64,000 nucleotides of DNA from Uranotaenia lowii (Eukaryota > Arthropoda > Insecta > Diptera > Culicidae): positions 227,183,094 through 227,247,093 of the forward strand of contig NC_073693.1 in assembly GCF_029784155.1 (NCBI RefSeq), given 5' to 3'. Under the pieces are notes generated by a model that had not been told where the DNA came from, ran no database searches, and saw only the letters and a list, made by a program, of their open reading frames with translations. This document shows, piece by piece, positions 33,239 through 42,808 of the stretch; the stretch's first letter is position 1, and every line of letters begins with the position of its first letter. Made by a program: the position numbers and the translations under genes.

Positions 33239-34471
33239 ATGTACAAGTCAAACATTTACCTCCAAAAATTTGGCACAGCTATGGGGAGCCCACTATCACC
33301 AATTTTGGCAGATATCGTTATAAGTATTTTGATCGACACTGTCACGAGAAACATGACTTACAAAATACCCGTTCTAAAAAAGTACGTGGATGACTTATTC
33401 CTAGTACTACCAAAAGACAAGGTCCACGAAACTTTGCAGAGCTTCAACTTATACGATTCCCACTTACAGTTCACGGTCGAAGAAGAAAACGAAGGCCGAC
33501 TTCCGTTCCTCGATATGGTGATCAGATGCCCAGATGGAAACATGTCAACTGAGTGGTACAGCAAGCCGATAGCGTCTGGTCGAATACTCAACTATCTATC
33601 ACTCCACAGTCTAAAAATGAAAATAAATGTAGCTTACAACTTTGTACAACGTGTCAACACCCTAAGTAAAAACCTCAGCAAAACTCAAATAAAAGATATA
33701 GTTCACCAACAACTCAAAATCAACAACTATCCAACCACCTTGATAAATAGAATATTTCATACTATTACATCACAAGTGGAAAAGCCTACTGAGGAAAATA
33801 AAATCGAAAATCAGGAACCAAAAAGATACATCGTCGCTCCATATGTACCACAGCTAAGTGAACAACTCGCCAATATATTTAAAGAAGATTATTCAACCTG
33901 GCGAATCGCTACAAAATCTAACAACACCATAAAAAACTTCTACACAAAAGTAAAAGATCCACTCGATATAATGTTACAGCATAATATTATATACCAGATC
34001 CCATGCACAGGTTGCCCAGGAAAATATATTGGCCAAACGCAACAACTATTTAAAAAACGTCTATCAGCACATAAATCTAGCATAACCAAACTAGATTCGC
34101 TTCTCAACACAGGCTGCGATTATTCGAGTGAGAAGATCAAAGCATTAGCCGATAGCACCACAGCTCTCGTCAAGCACTGCGTGACGCATCAACACCGCTT
34201 CGATCTGACGAAGGCAAACGTTTTAGATCGTACATACCAGAACTCACGCCTGAACGTTCTTGAGACATATCACATCAAATCCACCAAACACGCTGTTAAT
34301 TATCGTACCGACGTAGAAGATATGTCTCCTGTATACTCCGAGATACTACACTCAGTGAGTGCCAATCGAAGGAGAGTAAAAACAAAATTTAACCAAGCCG
34401 ATCCGACACTCAACTCATCTCAACCAATGGCTCTATCCGGATCAACCCATATGGAGCAGCCACCCGACTGA
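33239..34471 (+). CDS. Penelope-like RT (C-terminal half) fused to GIY-YIG endonuclease
   Basis: 410 codons without interruption. FGTAMGSPLSPILADIV at residues 11-27 and KKYVDDLFLVLPK at about 47-59 are the RT motifs, with YVDD carrying two of the catalytic aspartates. The RT segments before them are missing, so the first ATG at 33239 is not the native start. A linker follows, and then IIYQIPCTGCPGKYIGQTQQ (about 249-268), the GIY-YIG nuclease signature with Ile in place of the first Gly and Cys pair CTGC. KKRLSAHKSS follows, with the conserved Arg, and the frame ends about 140 residues later. Penelope proteins reverse transcribe element RNA and cut the target with the GIY-YIG domain. The open frame suggests a rather young insertion. 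Confidence 0.93.
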   Translation: MYKSNIYLQKFGTAMGSPLSPILADIVISILIDTVTRNMTYKIPVLKKYVDDLFLVLPKDKVHETLQSFNLYDSHLQFTVEEENEGRLPFLDMVIRCPDGNMSTEWYSKPIASGRILNYLSLHSLKMKINVAYNFVQRVNTLSKNLSKTQIKDIVHQQLKINNYPTTLINRIFHTITSQVEKPTEENKIENQEPKRYIVAPYVPQLSEQLANIFKEDYSTWRIATKSNNTIKNFYTKVKDPLDIMLQHNIIYQIPCTGCPGKYIGQTQQLFKKRLSAHKSSITKLDSLLNTGCDYSSEKIKALADSTTALVKHCVTHQHRFDLTKANVLDRTYQNSRLNVLETYHIKSTKHAVNYRTDVEDMSPVYSEILHSVSANRRRVKTKFNQADPTLNSSQPMALSGSTHMEQPPD

Positions 34472-34921
34472 AACAGTAGAATGATAAGTATACGCACACT
34501 AGATAAATAAGATCAATTTTGGAAAAAGAGCTTTTACACACTTCTATATTAAATACAAAAATGTAATTACTTCACACATACAAACACACAATCCAACATC
34601 AAGTGTAAACAAAACCACATCAAAATTAAAAGGTTTAAACAAATTGTGTCCGCAGAAAACAGTTAGAAATTTTTATAAAATTATGACCATAGTGATAACA
34701 ACATACAAGATAAAGGTAAAGTACACACAAATCCAATATTCAAATAGAAAATTCAACAAAAAACAATTATCATAACAGGTTAGATACCAGCAAAACTTCC
34801 CCTCACATCCGATACACTCAGGAACACATACAGTATAATGCAATGTAAGTACAACATTAGACAAAACTTTGTAAAATTCACAACTTCAAAAATTTTCAAA
34901 AAATAAAATAATTTTTAGATA

Positions 34922-34963
34922 TCCCTTGAAGAAGGCCAAGACCAAAGGCCGAAACGTCGGGCA
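34922..34963 (+). ncRNA. Hammerhead-ribozyme-like core in the Penelope 3' region
   Basis: CCC-TTGAAGA-A-GGCC, loop, GGCC-GAAAC-GTC-GGG: TTGAAGA stands where CUGANGA is expected (first C changed to U), GGCC/GGCC would be stem II, GAAA the second core strand, and GTC the cleavage triplet. Stem I could be CCC with GGG. Stem III would be the self-complementary ACGT, so activity, if any, would need a dimer. Hammerhead motifs are established in terminal repeats of Penelope-like elements. The C-to-U change in the core makes cleavage doubtful. Confidence 0.6.
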
Positions 34964-36884
34964 AATTGTAAATTTTAGTGTTTGCTTCCTTTTGACTGAA
35001 ATGCCAATTTAAATTAAAAAGAATAATAATCATCAGTCGTTAAAAATTACTTAAAAAAAATATAATCAAAATCGTGTTTTTAACATATTTTTTCTTTTTG
35101 ATAAGATGTAAATATGATCCCTGAATCGTCGTGAACTTTCAATTTGGTTCATAGATGATGGGTTTCGCTGTAGCGATTATGCTTAACTGGTGCGTCTTGT
35201 ACAGTTTTCCCCTACAGAGACTACCTCAATTGACTGTTAAACCCAGGAAGTATAAAGCTTGATACATTTAATGAAAAACATCGACTCAAAACTTTGCGTG
35301 ACCTTAAATCGTCCGTTGCACAGAATGCTCGTCAAAGTTTTGCAGTCGCATTTTCGTTGTACAAAATTAAACCAAAAAGCGGTTCTCGTGTTGCAAAATG
35401 ACTAAATTTACAAAGATTTGACAGTCTGCAATTCACAGTAATCTGGAGTGCAGTTCAATTTAGTGCGCTACGCATTATAAGAAGGTCATCGCAGTGCAGT
35501 GTTAGTATCCAGAATGAAAATTTTAAATACAGATTGCAATACAGATTTTTGAGATTTTATACAGATATAAAAGATTTTTTGCCTTGAAAATACAGATTTA
35601 AATGTGGCAACGCTGGTCGATATGGCCAACGAAAGAAAACTTAAAGTCAGTTAACAAAGCGAACTTGAAAGTGACGAATGTTTCGCGGAAAGTGTGGTTC
35701 GTTTTTGTAAAGTGAGCCCTTCAAAAGACAATGACTTAGCTTTCTGTTGTGTGGATCTGGTCAGTCACGACACACGTTTCACCATAAGAATTTTCATAAT
35801 TTAATTAATGACTCAAGTCATCAGAATTTAGGTGATATTTTTTTTTAATGATTGAATTGGTAGATTTTAGCATTCTGAACTCGAATCTTTCATTAAACTT
35901 GGTTGAACACTTTGAGTTTTGGTGATAGGGAGTTTTCATATGTATCAGTTTTAAGTAAAATCAATATCTGATTCTGATTCTGTTTATCCATCCATCTTCA
36001 TGCAATGAGGGAAATTATTAGGATGAAAATTATGCACGATCTAAAAAATGGAAATATATCATTGCAAGTACTTTTGAAATTACTTGTTGAAACCTGCAAA
36101 AGGAAAACATGTTTGCTTAAAAATATCTTAAATTCAGTTTAGTTAAAAACATCTTAAAAATTTGATAAATGAAAAAAAAAATATAAAAAAACATATATTT
36201 AAATAACTTTTTTCGAGGAACTCAAAATTACTTGAGTTCTTGAGGAAAGTTGATAATTCACTTAAAACTTTTATTTTTGAATTATATGTTTTTGATTTGA
36301 GTTTTTGTTTAAACAATGCAGAAATTTCTCACATACTTTTTACTTATTTTCAAAAGTGATTTTAATAACAAAAGCTGATAGAAATATTGCATATTCAGAT
36401 TCATTGTACCCAAATTAGCCGGAATTATCTTTTAAATTCATTGCACCTCAGAAAAATGTAAATTTTGTGGCCTTGTGTAAATTATGTGTTGTGTTGAGCA
36501 TTAAGAAAATAAAAAAAAAACGTAATAAAGTTTAGTCGAAGTTGGTTTCTGGAAGAATATTTCATATCAACTTAACATTTGTAATGCAATAAAATATTTT
36601 TTTTTTCAAATAAAAAAATTGTTCGTTTCAAACTCTGTTCTTTTTTAGTTACACTTCTTAATTCTGAAGACGAGGTAGGGTTTTTGTATGTCAAGCTTTG
36701 AGTATCTATACAAAAGATTAATTGAATTGCAATTTAGAACCAAAGTTAGTTTCAATTTGTAAACGTCAAATAGTATCGTAAAAAAAATTCTGACTTGCTT
36801 GTTAACACTTACTTTCAAATACATTTTAATATCAATTAATTTTGCGTTACTACAGTGAAAACTTTACTTGAAAAAAATCTTCAT

Positions 36885-36936
36885 GGGGGGGGGGGGGGTG
36901 TTTAAAACCCCTGAACCCCCCCCCCCCCCGCCCCCC
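36885..36936. repeat. Poly-G/poly-C tracts at a hAT-like end
   Basis: A run of about 15 G is followed after TGTTTAAAACCCCTGAA by runs of about 14 and 6 C. The tracts lie just inside the right terminus of the outer hAT-like element. Similar G and C tracts flank the end of the hAT-like element at 54822-54850. Confidence 0.9.
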
Positions 36937-36957
36937 TGGCACGACCTTGGTTGAAGA

Positions 36958-37990
36958 CTTAATGAATTATTTATAAGGTTGTAATGAGTGGATGCAAAAG
37001 GATCCATTCCTAGATATCTATCTCTTTAAACTTTCAAAATAAACCCAGAAAGACATATTTTTTAACAACAGCAGCACCATCTCAACCAGGATTAAAACAG
37101 CTACGGGTGTAAGCGATTTGACAAAAAGTAGGCGAGGGGTACCTAAAGTTTCTCAGTGGTGGAAGGGTGGAGACAGAGCGCTTAAAACTCAGTTTGAGAT
37201 AAGCAAAAAAGCTATTCTATTCAATTCTATTTTTATTAGTTTAAAGAGGATTTTAACCTACGTGGTCATTCGCCCTCTGTAGCAAAAAACCAAGGCTCAT
37301 TTTGTGAGCTTAACTTAGCGCATTTTTGGATTCTTATCGAAAATCTCAACGGGAATGAACAGTAAATTGAAAACTCTTGAAGTATTCGAAAAGGTAGTTT
37401 GATTATTGAAATAATTCAATATTTACTCAAACCCGTTTTCCGTATTTTTTCTTCTGAAACGATTAACTTTGCAATGAATATTCTGTGACAGTGCTTCTAC
37501 TTTTGAAAAAATTCAATCTTATGTTCCAATGTGAAAGCTTCTTTGAATGTGCGGAATCAAATGCTCGCAAACTCCTAGTGTCATTTTGAACTGAAGCTGT
37601 AAACAAATGCAATTTCTTATTCAACGACACTATCCAGGGACAGAAAAATCCAATGAAGGAAAATTCTCAGGTTAACGTTCTGGGAGAAATGGCAGAACTA
37701 TTGTAAATTTTGCAATTAGATATTGATTTCCGAGGTTTAAAAATTACGTCAGATAGTTTATTTTTAATCTATCTATTCCAATATTTCCTTTTCAACTGGA
37801 TTACCAAACAAATGATTGAGGTTTTAAGCTATTATTCCTTTCTTCATCACTTGTCTCGTCATAACTGTTGCTCAGTACGGAAAATTTTATCGTGTTCATC
37901 ATATACACAAAACTGATGCATCTGTGCAACGAATTCCTGATAATACTTGGAAGATGATTTGAATACCTTTCTTCAACGAGGGATACGCCA
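36958..37990. other. Noncoding spacer
   Basis: About 1 kb of AT-rich DNA. A 68-codon open frame near 37710 has no recognisable motif. Nothing else found. Confidence 0.5.
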
Positions 37991-37994
37991 TTAA

Positions 37995-38728
37995 GGGGGG
38001 GGGGGGTAGGGTCTAACGGGTATAAAAAAACACAATATTCACGATTTTTGTCTGGAGCTATCGTTCAAACAAATGTATTCAAATTTTTTGCATTATACAA
38101 AGCATTGTTAAAAGAACATTTAGTAATTTTTTCGTAGAAAAATATTGAAAAATGAGCCGGTGACGGAGCATTTTCGAGGATGCTTTTTAGAAAACAGGAT
38201 TTGCGGTGGACACTGTATCTCAGCACAGAATTATCTGAAGTCAAAAAATCAGAGCAAAATATTTTTAATAGATATTTCTCTGGACCCCAACGTTTTTATT
38301 TAACTAAAAATATTTTTATGAAATTTTTGTGGCTGTTTGAAGTAAAAACTACGATTTTTCACTTAAAAATCCACCATTTTTCACCTGTAAAATCTCCCCA
38401 AAATAAAAAAATCAAAAAAGAAAAACGTTGGGGTCTGGTATTTTATATATAGAAAATATGTTCCAAATTTGAAAAGAATCGGATAAGTAGTTTTCAAATG
38501 ACGATGTCCATGGACTTAAAAAATGTGCTTTCGAGAAAAACGCGTTTGAAGTTTCTGCTCTTGCATTCTTGCAGTATTAGATAGGAGGAGATAAAGGCCT
38601 ATAATTTCTACAGTTTTGCTTCAATTGACTTGAAAATTTGACACAACATTCTTGAAATGTTTTACAATAAGAAAATAAAAAAAATAAAAAAATCGATTTT
38701 TTTAAAATGTTAGACCCTACCCCCCCCC
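37995..38728. mobile_element. TTAA-flanked MITE with G-tract ends
   Basis: Read inward, both ends are a run of 9-11 G followed by TAGGGTCTAAC. TTAA occurs at 37991-37994 and 38729-38732, the duplication made by piggyBac-type transposases. The interior is 730 bp and noncoding. A 90-codon frame at 38180 shows no domain. Because G runs can slip, the exact left border is uncertain by a base or two. A PIF-like TAA duplication is an alternative reading. Confidence 0.72.
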
Positions 38729-38732
38729 TTAA

Positions 38733-40013
38733 TGCTCTTTTTACTTTACTGTTCTTCTTTCTCGTACACTTAAACAGGTGCGCGTTAAAAACTTAATCAA
38801 ACCAATTTTCCAGTGATACCGGTTATTTGTTAAATTAATAAAAAGCTGAAAATAGCTTTAATATAGACACAAAAGTAAAATAAATGAGCAAGAAGTTCTT
38901 TCTATCATTTTTTCTCACAAATCAACCAAATTACAAAATTGTCTAATTGGAATGAAGATTTCAAACATTTTTTGATCTAATTTATTTGAAGGGCAACAAT
39001 ACATTCCGGAACTAAAATAGGAAATTATATCTTTTTCAACACGTCAAGTTCCATCGAAAAGAAGAGGAAACAACAAATTGATATATGGCTTCACTCGAAT
39101 GACATGGCTATAAAAATGTGGAGGTTAACTCTGTCATCAAACTTCGTTACTCGTTCACAATTGGCCTTGTTTGACGAAAATTATTCATGAAATTTTATGA
39201 ATGACGTGCCACTATTTTGCGCATTGTCAGGAATTCACACAAGCAATTCGCAACCAATTGTATCTGAAGCTGAGCTGCTGCGTCGGAAAATCTCATCGCA
39301 TTACGTAGACGCCAACGGTGGTGGAAACCGGAAAATGGAAGTGAAAAGACACGAAGCACCTGGAAAATTCATCCCAAAGTTCGGACAATGCACGGAAGAG
39401 AGTTGCCATCATGCTACCGCAAAATCGACCCATAAATTTGGCTCAACTCAGCCATCCCACTATACTGACGGCACTGCAATGTCTGCAGATGGTTCGGTCC
39501 ATGACCGGGGATGATGCTCGTTTAATTGGCCGGCAAATCCCTGTGCGGTAATTGATGTAATACGTTTTCACTGAAGATGACGATTCGTTTCGACCCGAAA
39601 CAGTGGTAGAAAATTTAAATTTTTTCAATGGGTGGTATTGAAAACCGTTTAGTTGAAAAAAAAGATAGCCTCTGAATAGTATTCAAAATTGATATTGCAC
39701 TTGGTTTGATCAACACACAATAAATAAACGAGAATAACGTTAGACTATTTTTACGTCTTTTCAAAAAACGGCCAAATGTGATCCATTAAACGCAACGGTT
39801 CAGATTTATCTTCATGAATGATTATCCGGCTTCACGTAAGGATCCGGAAGAAACGTGCAACTGCCCCGGATGATCGATGGGTATTCTTGCTACGGTGTGC
39901 TCACTCATAATTTTGTGTAGGTTCTGAACAGCGAATTTCGACGTTCAGTCCCTAGTTCGAAGATATATTTTCGGTAATCAGCGTAAAGCTTACTTTAGAT
40001 GGAGCTTTACAAC
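38733..40013. other. Noncoding DNA
   Basis: No protein family or repeat pair recognised. A 105-codon frame at 39197-39514, in a somewhat less AT-rich stretch, has no domain and no conserved pattern and I do not call it a gene. Confidence 0.5.
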
Positions 40014-40015
40014 TA

Positions 40016-40645
40016 AGGGTGTCCACGATGAAATTGCCACACTATGAAATTGCTCTAACTTTTTAATTGTTAAGTAGAAATGAATTGAAATTTGGGGGAA
40101 TTGAGTACACAGTTTACATCCTGCAAGTTTTAAAGTCCTGTTATCAAAACTCGCGTGAATGGAGTCGAATGAACAGTTCGTGCGTGATAAAATCTAGCGC
40201 ATTCATCACGAGAACAAGAATATCTCGCATAGTCCCATCGCTAAAATGTTGGGAATCGCGAATTCCACGGTGTCACGAGTGATTAACCGGTTCGAGGAAC
40301 AAATGACCACCGATCGGAGCCGAAGAAGTCCAGAAAGCCAAAACTAAGGCTTGGCTTCGAACGTTCAAGGTACAAAAGGCCCCTAATCGCAACGAGAAGT
40401 AGAACAAGTCTGCCAAAACTCGTGCCAGGAAGTTGTACCTCAAAATGCTGACGAAAGTTGAATTTTGCATCGTGGACGACGAAACATATGTGAAGGCCGA
40501 CTTCAAACAGATCCCCGGCAACCTGTTTTTCGCGGCCAAGGATAAGTTCAGCGTTCCGGAGCATGTCCGCTCTCAGAAGATGTCCAAATTTGCGAATAAA
40601 TTTTTGATTTTGCAAGCCATCGCGATTGCCTTAAAGTTTCTATAA
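40016..40645 (+). pseudogene. Mariner (ITm DD37D/E-like) element fragment with first catalytic Asp
   Basis: TA at 40014-40015 is followed by AGGGTGTCCACGATGAAATT, a mariner-type terminal repeat. The transposase reads, with several frameshifts and stops, through a helix-turn-helix (SPIAKMLGIANSTVSRVINR, about 40210-40285), KAKTKAWLRTFKVQKAPNRN (40340-40400), FCIVDDETYVKADFKQIPG (40464-40520) and FSVPEHVRSQKMSKFANKF (about 40548-40605). The Asp in VDDETY is the first catalytic residue. The sequence ends near 40640, before the second Asp and the third acidic residue, where tandem-repeat DNA begins. The central N-terminal region between the HTH and KAKTKAW is also shortened. No right terminus was found. 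Confidence 0.87.
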
Positions 40646-42053
40646 TAATTAAAACCCTATCCGACTTAAGGAAGGGGGGGCTCCAAAACAAAATTTACAT
40701 AAAATATGACACAGCTCATACAATTTATTAATAATTTTCATCAAATTTCCCACATAAACGTATTTTGACATGATTTAGTATGATGGTGGACAGGTTTTGA
40801 TGTAGCTTTGATTAAATTTGGCAGATAATAAAATTTTTAATGTCATTAGATTATTTGAAAATTTCTATACCTCAACCGTATTTGTAAAGGAGACTCCTAT
40901 ACAAAATTTTAAAAAATATGATTAAATTCGAACCAAATTGGAAAAAAATTGTCAAAAATTGATAAATATTACTGTAATGAGATGATTTATTGTTTTGGCT
41001 AACAGGTTTTGATTTAATTATATGAAAGGTATTGAAAAACTCTTTCTTTTTAAATTTGTTTGACTGTCTGTTCCAAATAGATTCGAAAATTATTGAACCG
41101 ATCAACGTGAAATTTAGTTTGTTAGAATTTTTGGTGTCGGAGATAGATTCTTAAATATTTTCAAACTGCTCTGGCTTTAAGGAGGGGGAGGGGAGGACTC
41201 CCATACAAAATTATAAAAAATGTAACACAATCCTAACAATTTTTGGAAAATACTGAAACTTTCAACGTGAAATTCGATTTGTAGCCGTTTTCCTGATCGA
41301 ACATGGTTACTTTAATAACTCCAAACCCCTCCGAATCCGAAAAAAGGGGGCTTCATCAAAAATTTGACACAATTCGAAAATTTTTCAGAAACTATTGAAC
41401 CGATCGACGTAAATTTTTTTTGTGTTGCCGTTTTTAAAACCGGGAATGGTTTCTAGAACACTTTTAAATCTCCCCCCTTCAATCCGAGGAAGTGGGGGCT
41501 CCCACACAAAATTAACAAAAAATGACAAAATTTCAATAATTTTCGAAGGATTTTTGTTGAAAATTCATGAACGTAAGCGTTTTGACATAATGGGATGATT
41601 TATTGCTTTACATATAAGTTTTTTATAAAATTAAATAATACATACAATCAATAATTGACGCTTCCCATTTTTTTGAATGAAGACTCTCATATTCAATAGA
41701 TATTATATACCGATTATTAGTGAAATCATTGTCTTAGTGTTTCCATAAAGTCTGGCACGCTTTTTGATTTTGTTAAATTTTGCCTGTATCTAAATACTCC
41801 ACCTGTTTCAAAAAGGGGCGATTTCATATTGAAAGGATTTATTAATTGTATTGAATATCCCTCATTGGATCCTTCAACCTTAGAGTAACAATGAGTCTCA
41901 AGAATATCTAGATGCTTAGACAAATGCCATGACAAATAGTTCGCTTTTGAATAAAGTTGCTATTTACTTAAAAATAAGTTTATTTTAATTTAAATCATTT
42001 TAACGAACTTGAATTTTTCCGTGAAAGGGGTACCAAAGCACACCGGGCCAGCT
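40646..42053. repeat. Degenerate ~150-bp tandem repeats ending in CAGCTAGT
   Basis: The motif CTCC(C)ATACAAAATT recurs near 40685, 40893, 41200, 41350 (as CTTCATCAAAAATTT) and 41498. The words CCGATCGACGTGAAATTT and GGGGG accompany it, giving a period near 150 bp where best preserved. The array ends CACACCGGGCCAGCTAGT at 42036-42053. A second array with a ~142-bp period ends in CAGCTAGT at 60952. A CTAGT-type end and internal minisatellites are compatible with a Helitron-like non-autonomous element, but no hairpin or replicase was confirmed. Confidence 0.6.
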
Positions 42054-42520
42054 AGTGATAAAATGAGACTCACTAAGTTTACCAGAATGTCCGGTTTTCA
42101 TTCTATTTATAAAATCAAAAGAAAATTGAAAATGCGTGATTACCTACAATTTTCAGTTTTGCGTTCAAAACAATTTTCGAGCAAAGTTTATTCAAAATTT
42201 GTTGCCTGTGACCGGATTCTGGAATCTGTACCCAGTTGACTTTTCTTGATTTTCAATTCGTTTCATCATTGGGACAAAATCCTGATAAAAATCTTGGTTT
42301 TGCATTTGATACTAAAATTAGATTCATTTTTCATGTAATTATACCGGATTATTGAATGAAAATATTTAAAACTACAAACCATTTTTAAGACTAAGATTTA
42401 AAATTTTTACTCTGAATTCTTATGGAGGATTAAAACTTAATTAAGTTCCGTAACGATGATCCAGAATTGAAATATCAGGGATCCATCATTCGGAATTTTC
42501 ATTCAGATTCACTAGTTGAA
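42054..42520. other. Noncoding spacer
   Basis: AT-rich sequence between two CAGCTAGT-type repeat elements. Nothing recognised. Confidence 0.5.
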
Positions 42521-42808
42521 TCTATATATATAATAAGCGATTTCTGTGGGTTTGTTTGTTTGTTTGTTTTTTTTTATATATATGTCTTTATTTGTATCAA
42601 TTCATCATTACATTTATATTACATTATTACATTAAATTAGGTGTTCAGCTCAATAATGAACTGTTCAAAGCCCTATAGTTAACTAGATAATAAAATTTAT
42701 TTATAAGATTTAAACTTGCTGAGCGCAATCAAGTATTTAATGTAGGAGAACATCCTGTAATGGTAAAAATATTTTAAACTTAAAACTAAACACTATCCTA
42801 AAATAAAA

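Larger units (their letters stand above)
33215..35015 (+). mobile_element. 5'-truncated Penelope-like retroelement
   Basis: A single open frame encodes the C-terminal part of a Penelope-type reverse transcriptase and a GIY-YIG endonuclease (see CDS). It is followed by an A-rich 3' region ending near 35015 with a hammerhead-like core at 34922-34963. The 5' border is set where RT similarity starts and is approximate, as is the 3' border. The missing N-terminal RT and upstream terminal repeat show that this is a truncated insertion. It lies inside the TA-flanked element. Confidence 0.88.
32322..35212. mobile_element. TA-flanked element with GGGGAGAACTGTAGAAGACG ends
   Basis: The left end GGGGAGAACTGTAGAAGACG continues CACCAG; the right end, read inward, is GGGGAAAACTGTACAAGACG plus CACCAG, giving 24 of 26 matches. 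TA flanks it at 32320-32321 and 35213-35214. A degenerate internal copy (GGTGCGTTCTGTCCAC) is near 33157. It carries a Penelope-like retroelement in its middle. Its own sequence (32348-33215 and about 35015-35186) has no gene. The layout is that of the elements at 19021, 25765 and 63602. Confidence 0.87.
31873..35615. mobile_element. Inner hAT-like element (hAT-3)
   Basis: The left end CAGCGTTACCACATATACAG and the right end, read inward CAGCGTTGCCACATTTAAATC, are terminal inverted repeats. A perfect 8-bp duplication GTCGATAT flanks it (31865-31872 and 35616-35623). ACAGATTTTT and TATACAGAT words are repeated at both ends (31889-31970 and 35525-35595). Net of the element nested inside it, only about 850 bp remain, without a gene. 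It is a non-autonomous hAT relative, inserted in hAT-2. Confidence 0.88.
30270..36949. mobile_element. Outer hAT-like element (hAT-2) of a nested stack
   Basis: The left end CAGGCCCGTGC and the right end, read inward CAAGGTCGTGC, match at 9 of 11 positions, and both are followed by G-rich tracts. The flanks GTAGAAGA (30262-30269) and GTTGAAGA (36950-36957) form an 8-bp target duplication with one difference. Eight-bp duplications and CA-starting ends are typical of hAT transposons. The interior outside nested elements is AT-rich and noncoding: 30281-31872 and 35624-36885 contain no recognised gene. No hAT transposase was seen. A related end (CAGGGCCGTAGG with a G-rich tract) defines the element at 52602. 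Confidence 0.72.

Noticed and set aside
39197..39514. 105-codon open frame
   Set aside because: His- and Ser-rich, with no known domain. It may be unique host DNA but there is no evidence of coding.
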